A DNA stretch of 64,000 bases from Homarus americanus (lineage: Eukaryota > Arthropoda > Malacostraca > Decapoda > Nephropidae): the NCBI RefSeq assembly GCF_018991925.1, contig NW_024736071.1:8047453-8111452 (forward strand), given 5' to 3'. Every line of letters begins with the position of its first letter. The stretch's first letter is position 1. This document shows, in pieces, positions 47,790 through 61,644 of this stretch. The position numbers and the translations under genes are program-made. The notes below the pieces were generated by a model. It was not told the origin of the DNA. It searched no databases and was given only the letters and a program-made list of their open reading frames with translations.

Positions 47790-49905
47790 CACAAATGGTG
47801 GTGAAATGCGTCTAGTGAGGCAACATTATGTTAGTCTTAAGGTGCAAGCATTGCTTGCTTCCTCTCGCTTTCAGCTACCGCCGCTGGCTAGAGTAAGTCT
47901 TCCCCTGCCAGTACAAAGCCTCTTCACCATCGAGACTCCTGCTGTGCCTCCTCGTAGCAGCACACGGTAACTGGATGCCTCGTGGGCCCAGGCTAGATGA
48001 GCAGGGGATCACGGAGTAGGAATGGGCCCCAGAGGGACGGCGCATAGGCCCACTGGCATGTGGACACGTCCTGGCGCCTAGCAACCATTGCCCCGCTGCC
48101 TTGCGGATTAACCTTGGTAGGCACAAAGCTACGGGAGTTAACCCCAAACGAAAACTCTGCGGTGGAGCAACGCATCAGGCAGACATGCTTACAGAGCTCC
48201 AACAAGACCCGAACAACGGTATAGGCGGAAGAGGTGACCACCATGGGAATCCAACGACTACACCGGTGGACGAAGGCAATGTATGATGGACAGGCTACTA
48301 AGGCGAAACCCAACAAACTGGGCTATCGACAGTCAATTGCAACTCTCCCTCTCCCCAGTCGTTGCAACACTTGCACTTCTGAATCAGGAAAAGGGAGAGC
48401 CAAGATGTGTGGTTGCAGCCTGCGCTCCTGCCTCACCACATAAATCAACTCACGCGCAGCCATCATCCAGCTCATCATGCCTCTTGTCATCATCAAGACC
48501 CCTATACCCCCAAAAGTCCCATGGCGACGGATGAGTAGCGACAGGGAAAAATGACTGCCGGGAGTCTCTAGTCACAATTCTGCACATGGGCGCACAGATA
48601 ATATGGTCGTTTATGCACTGGGATCTAGGCAGCAGTGCAATCCGGTCCTGTCTGTGCGACTGAGCAGCCCTTTCGAGGAGCCACTCTGCTCACCCCACAT
48701 GGCTAGAAAAGGTGCCCTAAACAGAGGCTGCCTAAAAAAAAAAAACCTGACTGAGCAACCGCACCCAGTAAGGTTATCCTTATGCGCTCGAAAACACAAT
48801 CATAATCACAGATCCAAACAAACAAGGGTGTTTACTGGCACTAACTCTCTTTTCCATTTCTTGGCTGCCTTCCTTACTCGTGCCAATTTAGCTGGCGGGG
48901 TGGATATCGAGTACCAGATGAAGGGTCTTTTCAACATAAGACGAATCCATGCAGGAACAAAGATATCGGCAACTTCCATTACTGAACTTCAGTATGTTGA
49001 CGACCTCACCCTTGTCGCTCACAATGAACACGACCAACAGGAGATTATAAACACCTACGCAGATGCATATGCACACTTCGGCCTTGAGGTGAATGTATGT
49101 AAGACTCAGATTCTCTTTCAGCCTGCCCCTGGTTCAGCCACACCTCCACCATCCATCCAGCTTAACGGTACTACCCTCTCTAATGTTACCCACTTTCGGT
49201 ATCTCGGCTCCCACCTGTCCACCACCGCGGACATCGATGGAGAGATTCAGCATCGGATCAGATGTACATTTCAAGCATTTGGCAGACTCCGAAACCGTGT
49301 CTTCAGCTGTAGGGAGCTGAAATTATCCCCACCCTGCTGTATAGCAGCGAGACATGGGTCACTTACAGGAGGCACCTCAAGGCACTTGAAAACTTTCACC
49401 AACATAGGCTACGCTCCATCCTTCGGGTTCGCTTCGAAGAAAGGAGATAAAATATCAGTATTCTCGCTGACACCAACTGTAGGTGCATCGAGACTACCAC
49501 TATGCATGAACAACTACGTTGGACTGGCCATGTTACCCGCATGGACGACAACAGACTGCCAAAGCAGCTACTTATCTGAAAAAGTGTCATATCGATCCCC
49601 TCACCTGGGAGATGACCACTCCACACCTGCACACCGTATCACTTGGAGGAGCCTAAGAAGAGAATGTGTCAATACTTTAGAGTTAGCCCGACTGCATACC
49701 GAGGTAAGCAAGCCCCAGCGCCGGCAAGACGCTGCCGCCGCCCCTCCCGCACTATATGTAGCTCTTCACACGTGCAACATATCTGGACGGCCCTGCTGGT
49801 CCCGTATCGGCGGCTCAGCCTCACGAGTCACCTCAGAGCTCACCAACGAAGGTGACATCTCACATCTCAAATAACTTCCATCATTGTATCATAGCTGGAT
49901 GATCG
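47790..49905 (+). mobile_element. RTE-like LINE copy 1, internally deleted
   Basis: 47790-48820 matches the 5' untranslated/leader region of the copy at 58164 in long blocks. Coding sequence follows at about 48834 with RT palm and thumb, then decayed C-terminal blocks to about 49760, a short 3' tail, and AGT and GT microsatellites (49938-49985). The endonuclease and the front half of the RT are missing, so the leader is joined directly to the middle of the RT. RT-thumb fingerprints (ETW, RRHLKALE, LRWTGHV) fit RTE-type LINEs (inference from family knowledge). Confidence 0.83.
48834..49760 (+). pseudogene. RTE-like reverse transcriptase, C-terminal half
   Basis: Seen: GVDIEYQMKGLFNIRRIHAG, then ELQYVDDLTLVAH with the catalytic YVDD at 48994-49005 (V replaces A), FGLEVNVCKTQILFQP and FRYLGSHLS. 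A frameshift near 49318 leads into TLLYSSETWVTYRRHLKALE, LRSILRVRFEERR with a TAA stop near 49446, then LRWTGHVTRMDDNRLPKQ and IDPLTWE. More shifts follow. One open frame of 423 codons starts at 48603 in the leader and runs on in the original frame after the shift; its N-terminal 77 codons and C-terminal third are not RT. The protein would have copied element RNA into DNA at a nicked target; it cannot do so here because the endonuclease and RT front are gone. Confidence 0.85.
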
Positions 49906-49937
49906 ACATACTCGATTTCGAGTGATAGGAAAATAGT

Positions 49938-49953
49938 AGTAGTAGTAGTAGTA

Positions 49954-49985
<32 letters not shown>
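49938..49985. repeat. (AGT)n(GT)n at the 3' side of RTE copy 1
   Basis: A short AGT repeat followed by about 14 GT units just beyond the LINE end; RTE elements commonly end in short simple repeats. Confidence 0.85.
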
Positions 49986-49987
<2 letters not shown>

Positions 49988-50094
49988 CTGGATACATAAA
50001 TGTCTGTCTGTACACATGGCTAGATGAATCTATAAATGACCTTTGGACTGGATTTTTTTTATTTTACATTAATTCTACTTTCCTTTCACTTTTG

Positions 50095-50490
50095 TGATAC
50101 ACTTAATCCCATCTTAGGTTCTTTTGGTTTTCTCTTCCTCCTCCATCTCTTCTTCTTCCTCTTCATCTTCCTAGTCCTGCACCTCCTAATCCTCCCCCTA
50201 ATAGTCCTCCTCCTCCTCCTACTTAACCATTCCCATCCTTTTTCTACCCCTTCCACTCCTCTGCTTCCTCCTCTCTCTAGTCCTTCCCTATTAGCCCTGT
50301 TCCCCCTTCTCTTCCTCCCCCATCCTCTTCCTAGTCCTTCTCCTGCTCCTCTTCCTATTCCTTATTCTCTTCCTAGTCCTCCCCTTCTTACCTCTACTCC
50401 CTAATCCCCTTCCAAATCTTTCCCCTCCTCCTCCTACTCCCCATTCTATTCCTACTCCTAGTCCTCCCTCTACTTCCTCCTTCCTTAAGT
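50095..50490. repeat. Pyrimidine-rich (TCC/TCCTCCCC) tract
   Basis: Long CT-rich stretch with TCCTCCTCC and CTTCCTAGTCC words. The following 500 bp (50490-50980) are unique with no gene recognised. Confidence 0.85.
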
Positions 50491-50981
50491 CATCAGTCTC
50501 AGGAGGACGAGGGTAACAGATGACCCCCAGGAAGTAGCTGTAAGCACTGTGAGGTTCTCAGCTTCCTGTCTTTACATTAATTGAAAGGAACCGAAGCCTA
50601 GTGCAGGATGTCTTGTCGAATCCTACCGTTTTCTATAGGATAATAGATATAGAAACAAAAACACTTTGGAAATGTAAATAAAGGACCTTGGAAATGTGTA
50701 CATACGACGTAGGGAATGTGCACATAATACGTAGCAACTGTGCAAGGTGAATGTGGGAAAAGTGCACATAAGGTGACCGTAATCAATAAAATTAATATTG
50801 TAAAAGGAGCGACGCTTTACTTGTCCATTCATATTTCGGATCATCTGTCTACACAAACACACATAGTACTACAATAATATATATATACACACATAAAGTC
50901 ATACATTATATAAGCATCTGAATAATATACATAATTATACAGTATGTCAGAAGGTATGAAGATGACGAACATGTACTGTTA

Positions 50982-50984
<3 letters not shown>

Positions 50985-51032
<48 letters not shown>
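50985..51032. repeat. (CT)n microsatellite
   Basis: About 23 CT units. Confidence 0.97.
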
Positions 51033-51033
<1 letters not shown>

Positions 51034-51039
51034 TTTAAC

Positions 51040-51440
51040 CCAACCCACGCATCATCCCACACTCCCACGCAACCCCCACACTCTCCCAGGCGACCACCCA
51101 TACACTCTTCCACGCACCTTCCCACACGATCACCCACGCACCTTCCTACACAACCTTCCACGCACCTTCCCACACGATCACCCACGCATCCTCCTACACA
51201 ACCTTCCACGCACCCTACCACGAACCCTAACCAGACACCCTCCCACGCACCCTAACTACACACCCTAACAACACATCCTCCCCACACCCTCCTACACACC
51301 CACACACCTTCCCTTGTACCCTTCCACACACCCTAACCGTAAAACCTCCCACAAACTCTGCCAAACACCCCCTACGCACCCTCCCACACTTTCCCACGCA
51401 CTCTCCGACACCCCCCCCCCACTCTCCCAGGTACATGCAT
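51040..51440. repeat. Degenerate CACCCTCCCACG repeat
   Basis: Roughly 12-bp C/A-rich units (CACGCACCTTCC, CACACGATCACC) repeat irregularly over 400 bp. Confidence 0.85.
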
Positions 51441-51550
51441 TACCTTATAGTTCCACACCGGCCCTAACTCTTGCTAAATACTCAATTACGCTTAACTTTA
51501 TGAAAGTTAGACGTAATGACGGAATGAAAATTAATTTAATTCTCGTGTTT

Positions 51551-51558
51551 TATTATTA

Positions 51559-51620
<62 letters not shown>
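51551..51620. repeat. (ATT)n microsatellite
   Basis: About 23 ATT units. Confidence 0.97.
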
Positions 51621-51621
<1 letters not shown>

Positions 51622-51706
51622 AATTTTTACGATATCATGATATTCTTGAGCAAGAGTTAACAAGACGAGGGTGAATGGTTTAGTCACGAGACCATTCACT
51701 CTAGGT

Positions 51707-52598
51707 CAGTGGTTCTCAACCTTTTTCACTCCATTCCCCCCTTGAGGGGGGAACAGACAAGTGATAAAGACTAAAGAATGATAAAGAAGGACAGATAAAT
51801 AGGACAAGAGTTAGAATGGCAAACACACACACACACACACATAACACGCTCATGCACTCACACATAAAGCACACATACAGTCATACACAAACATGCACAC
51901 AGGTAAACATTCACACTCAAGCTAGCAAGCTGAAGTGTACTTCCTGTAAGCAAGAACACGCCTCCTTACAAGCACTGCCCAACTTGGAAGAATGAGAAGA
52001 ATAGTGAGTCATACCAATTTATCACTAAAAATGGTATGATTATATAAGTAAAGAATGAGTATGAACAACAATGGCACCAATAAATAAGGAAATAATTAAT
52101 AAAGGAAGTGTACAAATATTTCACCCACGCAAAGCAGCGACCACATGAATTATGAAACAAAATAAGTAACACCAATTACGAAGTATATTTTGCTTGAGTC
52201 AAGCTCAAACACAATATATGGTTCAGAGACAATAATCACCACTTGCAAAGGGATGACACACGGACACGTACTGAACAAGTCAGTTCAGCAGCTCGGTCCA
52301 GCGCCTGTCACACAGACAGGGACTGGACCTGTGAAATCTTAAATAATACGTAAAAAATAAAAAATTACTTAGCACCAGAGTATGTAAATATTAAAATTGT
52401 ATTGTCGTTATAATTAAACAAAATGACAAAAAAAATGAAAATTCTCTTCTGCCAAGTCAAAATAAGTAAACAAGTTTTGTTTAATTCAGATTCCCAACAT
52501 TGTTTGGAAACGTACAATTTATAACAGCTCGCCGTGGCTCCCCTAAATTCTTGCCGTGGCTCCCTTGGGGGCCATGGCCCCCAGGTTGAGAACCACTA
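51707..52598. mobile_element. Non-autonomous hAT-type element
   Basis: The left end reads CAGTGGTTCTCAACCT and the right end on the reverse strand TAGTGGTTCTCAACCT; CAGTGGTTCTCAACC is a well-known end of hAT elements. The flanks are CTCTAGGT before and CTCTAGTG after, six of eight bases alike, consistent with the 8-bp target duplication of hAT elements after two mutations. The 892-bp interior has no transposase. It includes palindromic blocks near both ends and a small CA tract at 51822-51841. Confidence 0.85.
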
Positions 52599-52753
52599 CT
52601 CTAGTGGGTCCATCAACACTTATCATACATAACCCAAGGCCCACACCCACACCCACACCCACACACACACACACACACCTTAATCTGGACACATTACAGA
52701 TGTGACAAAAACAGAACGACATACCCTGAATAACACGAAACTGTCAATAATCC

Positions 52754-52875
<122 letters not shown>

Positions 52876-52879
52876 AAGA

Positions 52880-53089
52880 TATTTCCACAGTGATAATTGT
52901 GAGTTGAAGTGAAAATATTATCACGGTCCAGGTTGAAGAAAAAGTGTTCTGTAACTTATGAAGGAGGACCCATGACGCACCCCGAGCACATATCTAAATA
53001 CATTAATTACTGAATATCTGCTCCAACTATGTACACACCCACACAACCATAAAACACAAACATTCAAGATTATTTCTCACATACATCCA

Positions 53090-53095
<6 letters not shown>
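52880..53095. other. Unique spacer
   Basis: Nothing recognised. Confidence 0.6.
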
Positions 53096-53126
<31 letters not shown>

Positions 53127-53277
53127 AATGGACACAAACGCAACCACAACTTGACACAATCAACGGCAAAGAAAAAAATCACATTGGCTCACACAAGACA
53201 CTCCACCACACACCCACACACACACTCCACCACACACACACACTCCACCACACACACACACACACACACACACACAG
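53096..53277. repeat. CA-rich tract with ACTCCACCACACAC units
   Basis: (CA)n at 53096-53123 and again at about 53253-53276; between 53205 and 53250 the unit ACTCCACCACACACAC is tandemly repeated. Confidence 0.92.
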
Positions 53278-53279
53278 GC

Positions 53280-53728
53280 GCTTTCCCCACTCTCCCCCTA
53301 ACACACAAACAAACACAGACTGCTTGGAGGTGGGCGTATCATGTGCCATCCTTCATTCCAGCCGGGCTAATTACAGAATCAGAACTCCACATTCAACACA
53401 GAATTACGTGAATTTTACTTGTCCGCTAAAATTAATACTCGCTAAAAATCTCTATGACGCGGTCTTTTTTCTTCCTCGGTATTAAACTGATGTTGTAAAT
53501 AAATTAGCGAATTAAATTATCGCTATAAAACTCCTGATATATAATGCACTACATCTGCTTGACAAAATATGCTTCAGTTTTGGCGGTATTCTTGTATTTG
53601 TTCGTTTGTCTGTTTTTGTGCGAGAGATTTTATTTCTCTTTCTTTAAAACTTTTGTTTTCTTTCATTAGGTTCATCGTTGCGGGGAAATTAGTGTAAACA
53701 TAAAAAGGGGTAAAATTAATTGATAATT

Positions 53729-53730
<2 letters not shown>
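53280..53730. other. Unique spacer
   Basis: No gene recognised. Confidence 0.55.

Positions 53731-53733
<3 letters not shown>

Positions 53734-53760
<27 letters not shown>
53734..53760. repeat. (GA)n microsatellite, then CT-rich tract to about 54000
   Basis: About 13 GA units. From 53800 to 53998 the sequence is pyrimidine-rich, with a (CTC)n run at 53947-53995. Confidence 0.93.
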
Positions 53761-53762
<2 letters not shown>

Positions 53763-54109
53763 GGGTCCAAAGAGGAACATTATAAACATTAACCCGTTCG
53801 TATTTCTTCATCTCCTTTCTATATCTTCTCGCCCTTCTCCTTCTCATCTCCCTCCTGCTCTCTCTCTACAATCTCTCCTCCTCACATCCTTTCTTCTCCT
53901 TCTCCTCATCTCCCTTCACCTCCCACCCCTTCTCACTTCCCACCTCTTCCTCCTCCTCCGCTCCTCCTCCTCCTCCTCTCCTCCTCCTCCTCCTGCTCGT
54001 CACCAGGCCTAGGTCTAGAGGATCCAGGCTAGTATCAGTAGTCTGCAGGTCAAGGGAGGATTCAACCCTAATAGGTCCATCTAACTTGACTTAACCTAGC
54101 ATAACGTTA

Positions 54110-54285
54110 AGGGTTGGGGTCCACTAATACGGGGGCTTACCAGGATTGGGGCCTAAGAAGACTGGGGCCCATTAGGATTGGAGATCATTAAGACAGGGGC
54201 CCATTTAGATTGCGGTCCATTAGGATTGGCATCGATAATGTGGCTCCTCAGGATTGAAGAACATTAGAACTGGGGCCCGTGTGAC
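54110..54285. repeat. Degenerate 18-20-bp repeat
   Basis: Variants of GGGGCCCATTAGGATTGG recur about nine times with substitutions and spacing changes. Confidence 0.75.
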
Positions 54286-54309
54286 ACTCCGCTGTTAGTA
54301 GAGGTGTTG

Positions 54310-54312
<3 letters not shown>

Positions 54313-54398
<86 letters not shown>
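54313..54398. repeat. (CA)n microsatellite
   Basis: About 43 CA units. Confidence 0.97.
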
Positions 54399-54400
<2 letters not shown>

Positions 54401-54457
54401 CCAACAGTACAATAATTCCTCTCCAAATAATTCAGGAGGTGAATAAATAAACAGAGA

Positions 54458-55140
<683 letters not shown>

Positions 55141-55152
55141 TTCTTACGTCTT

Positions 55153-55626
55153 CAGTCAACTACGAGGAACATCTTCAGTCAACTACGAGGAAAATATTCA
55201 GTCAACTACGAGGAACATCTTCAGTCAACTACGAGGAACATCTTCAGTCAACTACGAGGAACATCTTCAGTCAACTACGAGGAACATCTTCAGTCAACTA
55301 CGAGGAACATCTTCAGTCAACTACGAGGAACATCTTCAGTCAACTACGAGGAAAATATTCAGTCAACTACGAGGAACATCTTCAGTCAACTACGAGGAAC
55401 ATCTTCAGTCAACTACGAGGAACATCTTCAGTCAACTACGAGGAACATCTTCAGTCAACTACGAGGAACATCTTCAGTCAACTACGAGGAACATATTCGG
55501 TCAACTACGAGGAACATATTCGGTCAACTACGAGGAACATCTTCAGTCAACTACGAGGAACATCTTCAGTCAACTACGAGGAACATATTCGGTCAACTAC
55601 GAGGAACATATTCGGTCAAGTTACGA
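55153..55626. repeat. 23-bp minisatellite, about 20 copies
   Basis: Unit CTTCAGTCAACTACGAGGAA plus CAT, very uniform; variants are AAATATTCAG and ATATTCGG, the latter clustering near the right end. The sequence is unrelated to the 23-bp array at 28180. Confidence 0.95.
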
Positions 55627-55629
55627 GAA

Positions 55630-56515
55630 ACATTTATCGTGGGAATCTTTATTACACCCAGCCGGCCGAGGACACAATGTTCCCTTTCTTAGATATAAAC
55701 ACAGAGTTGAACGAGAATTATCAACAAGGAGACAACGTTAAACACATTAACATAGAGGAAGTGTATAAGTCGCTTTATCTACGGACTGACTTAAGTTGAA
55801 TATACTGTACACCAACCAAAGAAAATATCCCACACACAAAACAGACAGACAGACATAAAACAATAAACATCTAAACTGATTAACACAGAGCTTATAATCC
55901 ACGTCATGTGCATAAACTATTACATTGAGCAAATGAAGAGCGTAACTTGATAGCACAAGAGGCCAACTTCCGATATTGCGCTGCAAGTGTCATCAGCCGG
56001 GCAAATTATCCAGCGTGTTGCAGCAGAAAAACAGAAAAGTAATTAGAAGCCCTTAGGGTACGGCTCTAACAAAAGTTATAATTAAAGTAAGAGAGAGATT
56101 GTAAAATGCTCCATTAATTAACAATTGTAATTACAAGGGAATACTCAGCGCCTCCCCCAGTAATGAACTCTCCCCCCCTTTGAAAGTGTTTTTCCTTAAA
56201 ATCATAGGTAAAGAGTAAGGCCCTTTTTTTCCTCCTAGCTACGGTGTTGTGTGTGCTTGCTGGAAGAGTATACGAGTCAATTTTTACATATATATTCGTA
56301 GTCTAAGTTGAGTTGTTATAACGCAGTGTCTATACTTCGTTCACCTTGGTGTTGTTTTAGCTGATGTGATGTTTGGTGGGAAATTGTGAAGTGGAATGAT
56401 TCGTGTCTTTTAATTTCGTTCAGGGCGAGTGAAGAACGAAGCGATATATTAAGAGAGGTTAATGAGAAGCACTTGTGAAACTACCACCAGTGTAGTCTGT
56501 TTTGTTTCTCTGCAC
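55630..56515. other. Unique spacer
   Basis: Single-copy sequence without a recognised gene. Confidence 0.55.
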
Positions 56516-56524
56516 GACGAAGAC

Positions 56525-57350
56525 AACCACAAACAGTCACCACCACCACCACAAACAACCACCATCACCACAAACAACCACCATCACAACCACCACCACA
56601 AACAACCACCACCACCATCACAAACAACCACAATCATAACCACCACTACCACCACCACAAACAACCACCATCACAACAAACAACCACCATCACAACCACC
56701 ACCACCACTATAAACAACCACCATCACCACAAACAACCACCATCAAGGCCACCACCACAAACCACCACCATCACAACAAACCAATCATAACCACCACTAC
56801 CACCACCACAAACAACCATCACCACAAACAACCACCATCACAACCACCACCACCACTATAAACAACCACCATCAAACAAACAACCACCATCAAAACAAAC
56901 AACCACCATCACCACAAACAACCACCACCACCACAAAAACACCATCACAACAAACAACCACCATCACAACAACCACCATCAATAGAAACAACCTCCACAT
57001 CACCACAAACAACCACCATCACCACAAACCACCACCACCACCACCACAAACAACTACCATCACAACCACCACCACCGCTACCACAAACAACCTCCATCAC
57101 CACAAACAACCTCCATCACCACAAACAACCACCATCACCACCACAAAAACCATCTCCACAAACAACCACCATCTCCATAAACAACCACCATCGCCACAAA
57201 CAACCACCATCACAAATAACAACCACCATCCCAACCACCACCACCACAAAAACCACCACATACACCCATTACCACAAGCAACCACCATCATCGCAACTTA
57301 CCACCAACATCACCATTATAACTTACCTCCAACACCATCCCCAACACCAC
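56525..57350. repeat. Irregular CAACCACCATCACCA repeat
   Basis: Words CAAACAACCACCATCACCA and CCACCACCA repeat over 800 bp with variable spacing. The same low-complexity style thins out to about 57670. Reverse-strand Val/Met/Trp-rich frames are by-products. Confidence 0.92.
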
Positions 57351-57679
57351 AATTTGCCTCCAACACCATCACCAACATCAACACCAACACCAACACCAGC
57401 TGTCTATCACGTCTTTGTTTACGAACTGTTGCCACAATCATCTGTCAGTCACTCACAACCATTCTCACCACCATCACCATCATCACATTTACCACCACAG
57501 CCACTGAGAGGCCATAACTACTACCTACCACAATCATTACCATTAAACCTGTCAAATTCATCACTACCAGACCTACCACTACCACCATCACACCCATTCT
57601 AACAATCACCATCCAATCCACAGCTTTAACCACCATTATCTTCCACTAGTACATCAATCACTACTACCACAACTCGTAA

Positions 57680-58140
57680 CCAACATAAAGTAGAGAGTGG
57701 AAGGGGTAGGTGGAGTGGGGGGTAGATGGAGTGGGAGGGGTAGGTGGAGTGGGAGGGGTAGGTGAGGAAGGTGTAGGGAGGATGAGGGAAGGGTATGAGG
57801 AGAGCTAAGGCGGATGTGGTAGGTGTGAGGCGTGTGAGGAAGGTGCAGGGTGTGTGAGAAAGGTGTGAAGAAGGTGTGAAGAAGGTTTAGGCCTTTAGGG
57901 TGTGTGAAGAAGATGTGGAATATGGAGGGAGGTGTGAGGAAGGTGTGGGGTAGGTGTAGTGTGGGTGTGGGGTGGTATGGGTGTGGGGTGGGCGTGGACG
58001 ATGGGAAGTGAATAAGGAAATTGTGAGGTTGGTAAGTCGAATGTGAGGTGGATGAAGAGGGTGTGAGGAGGATAAGGAAAGATGTGGAAGGTGGGTGATG
58101 AGAGAGGGAGGTGAAGTGAAAATGAGGGAAGATATGGAAT
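57680..58140. repeat. G-rich GGTGTGAGGAAGG simple repeat
   Basis: Degenerate purine/GT-rich words (AGGTGTGAGG, GGTAGGTGGAGTGGGAGGGG) across about 450 bp. Confidence 0.85.
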
Positions 58141-58163
58141 ATACGTGTGTGTGCAGGGTTGTG

Positions 58164-59168
58164 TAATGCGTCTTGTGTGGCTGCATTATGTTAGTGTTTA
58201 GGTGCTGGCACTGCTTGCTTCCTCTCGCTTTCAGTTACCACAACTGGCTAGCCCTCGTGGTGAACAAGGAAGCAGCCTTGCGTAAGTCTTCCCCTGGCAG
58301 TACACAGCCTCTTCACCATCAAGACTCCTGCTGTGCTTCCTCGTGGCAACACACGGTAACTGGGTGCCTTGGGGCCCAAGGCTAGACCAGTAGAGGATCT
58401 CAGATAAGCATTGGGCCCCAGAGGGATGATGCATAGGCCCAAACAAAAAATCTGTGGTGGAGCCCCGCATCAGGCAGACATGCTTACAGAGCTCCAGTAA
58501 GACCCCAACGGCCTAATAGGCGGAAACGGTGAGTACACCAACAGATGAAGGCAATGCAAGATGGACAGGGTACTAAGGCGAAACCCAACGAACTGGGCTA
58601 TCGGCAGTCCATTGCAACTCTCCCCAGTTGTTGCAGCTACCTGCACCACTGGATCAGGAAAAAGGATAGCTAAGATGTGTGGTTGCAGCCTGCGCTCCTC
58701 CCTCACCACATAAATCAAATCATCTAGCTCATCATACTTTTCATCATTATCAGAACCCCTAAACCCCAAATGCTATGGCGACAGACGAGTACCGATAGGT
58801 AAAGGTAGAGATGGCTGCTGAGAGTCTATAGTCACAACTTTGCACATGGGCGGCATAGATAAACTGGTCATTTATGCAATTAGATCTAGGTTATTTCCTG
58901 TCTGTGTGATTGAGCAGTCATTTCCAGGAGCCACTTTCCTAACCCCACATGGGAAAGAGGCTACAAAAGGTGCCCTAAACATAGCCTTCCTAAAAAAAAA
59001 GACTTGGCAACAGTACCCAGTAAAGTCAACCTAATGTGATCAAAAGCATAATCAAAGATCAAAGTAAAAAGAAACTATATAACCTCTTATTCTCGCTGCA
59101 TGTAATGTCAGGAACCTTCTGGATAATGCCACAAGAAGAACTGCCCTGTAGCAAAAGAGCTGTCTAGG
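58164..59168 (+). mobile_element. RTE-like LINE copy 2, 5' part only
   Basis: Matches the leader of copy 1 in long blocks (for example CTTGCTTCCTCTCGCTTTCA and AAAGGTGCCCTAAAC). It lacks about 110 bp that copy 1 has at about 48051-48150 but has about 25 bp that copy 1 lacks. Its last 90 bp read LAACNVRNLLDN then TRRTAL, which I take as the start of the APE-type endonuclease (family pattern: WNVRTLLD). The copy stops at the TA where a Tc1-type element begins. Confidence 0.8.
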
Positions 59169-59899
59169 TACACTCGGAAACCATATTCTCTAGCCCACCT
59201 GGGTCGGTGCTGGAGGTTAGTACAGTGTCCTTTCTGGACGGGGGCCCACTCTAACTATCACGAGGCAACAAACGCACGAACACACACAGTCATAGTACAG
59301 CTGTATAGATGATATTATGTATAAATATTGTATATGGCATTTTATACTCTGCATTATCTTCACTATATATGAACACGAAGAAAAATTACCATAGGTTGTA
59401 GTTACGAAAGTATGAATGGAAATAAACACTTCCAAACCACCCAGTGACTCCACACAACGTTTACAGAGCTTCCACCACACCCCATCTATATCTTTTTTTT
59501 CCCCATCATTTGCGTAACTATATGAAAAATCGTATTTAACTACATATTTCAAAAACCTTAAATTACATGTGGATCAGTCACTCCTCATTTGACACACATA
59601 TAGTGTAATACTTTGACCATCCCACCTGGACACATGGAGGACCACGGTAACTCTCACGGGGCAGAAATACGCACAAACACACAAGTTATGATATGAACCC
59701 TTCCAGGCTTCACTATCATTATCATGTTATGTTCATCGTGCTCTGTATCTTGGAAACTAGTCATAGTATCAATACATGGAGGAAAATCTATATTAATATA
59801 CTGTAATATTGCATTTTATTGCAAACCGTAAAAAATCTCGTTTAACCATTGGACGTGAGAGAAAGCACCACACACACTGGAGTTACGAAATGAAGAACC

Positions 59900-60655
<756 letters not shown>

Positions 60656-60948
60656 CCTGTGGTCAAGAATTAAATCTCCGCCCACGACGGTACCTTGTAG
60701 GGGGTGGCGGGGGAGATAGCTCTCTGGTGTAACCTCGTTGGGGCCACATAGACTTCGTTTCCTAACTCTCGGGAATTTGTCCAAGTATTTCACTATGTGG
60801 TTTTACGTCACTTCACATAAATATGCTTACAAAATCTATGATTTTGTGTCTGTGGAGATTTTTGTTTTGTTTTTCAAGGTGGATTTTCATTTAATTTATG
60901 GCTGGATTTGTTGTGTATCACTACCAACATGGCTATACATAATCTGTT

Positions 60949-61085
60949 AAAAATAATGGTTACCCCTCGTATTCAAGGCTGAGCGGCACTGAGGTCAACT
61001 AGACGTGAATTTGATTAAGGTGTAGAAGCTGCCGCCTGCACAACAACCATACCCTTGCCATCGTCTTATACCGCGTGTTCGAGAA
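60949..61085 (-). mobile_element. SINE tail, reverse strand, truncated
   Basis: The reverse complement matches the 3' part of the SINE at 8277-8630. Matching blocks are TAATGGTTAYCCCTCGT, GTGAATTTG then TTAAGGTGTAGAAGCTG, and ACAACAACCA. The middle is diverged and the tRNA head is absent. Confidence 0.78.
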
Positions 61086-61640
61086 GTGATCAACTTGGCA
61101 TATTAAAGGGAGTGAGTTTGATTCTGGTGTTTTGCACTCAAAGGATGAAGCTATGACACTGTTTAAATTCTACTGCTCACGTTCTGTGTATCTGAGCTCA
61201 TCACCAATGTTTACTCAAAGATCCTTCTCCTCTCTCCCTTCTAAGTGAAGCTTTCTAAAAAAAATGATATTCTCATTTAACACTACTGTTTAATGACTAT
61301 TTTCCGATTATTCTATTACACCTAGTTTGGTATTTATATTGTCAAAGTTCATCTCAATATATTTATCTACATAAAAAAAAATCATAACACGCTTCTCGGT
61401 CTACTGTTATAGTTGTTTACATCCCTCCAAGTTATTTTACACTCCTCTTCCCTTACGTTTCCCTACCACCAGCGAACCAACCACCTTGAGGCCAGGGCGC
61501 GTCACGAAAAGTCTTCAGTCCAGGGCTAAAAACGGACCCCGGCTTGTAAACAAAACTAAAACACGCTGGCGAGATGTACGAGACTTAACAGGAACCAAAC
61601 CAACCCGAAAAAATGGGAGGAGATAAATGTAGTCATCTAT
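61086..61640. other. Unique spacer
   Basis: No gene recognised. Confidence 0.55.
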
Positions 61641-61644
61641 ACAT

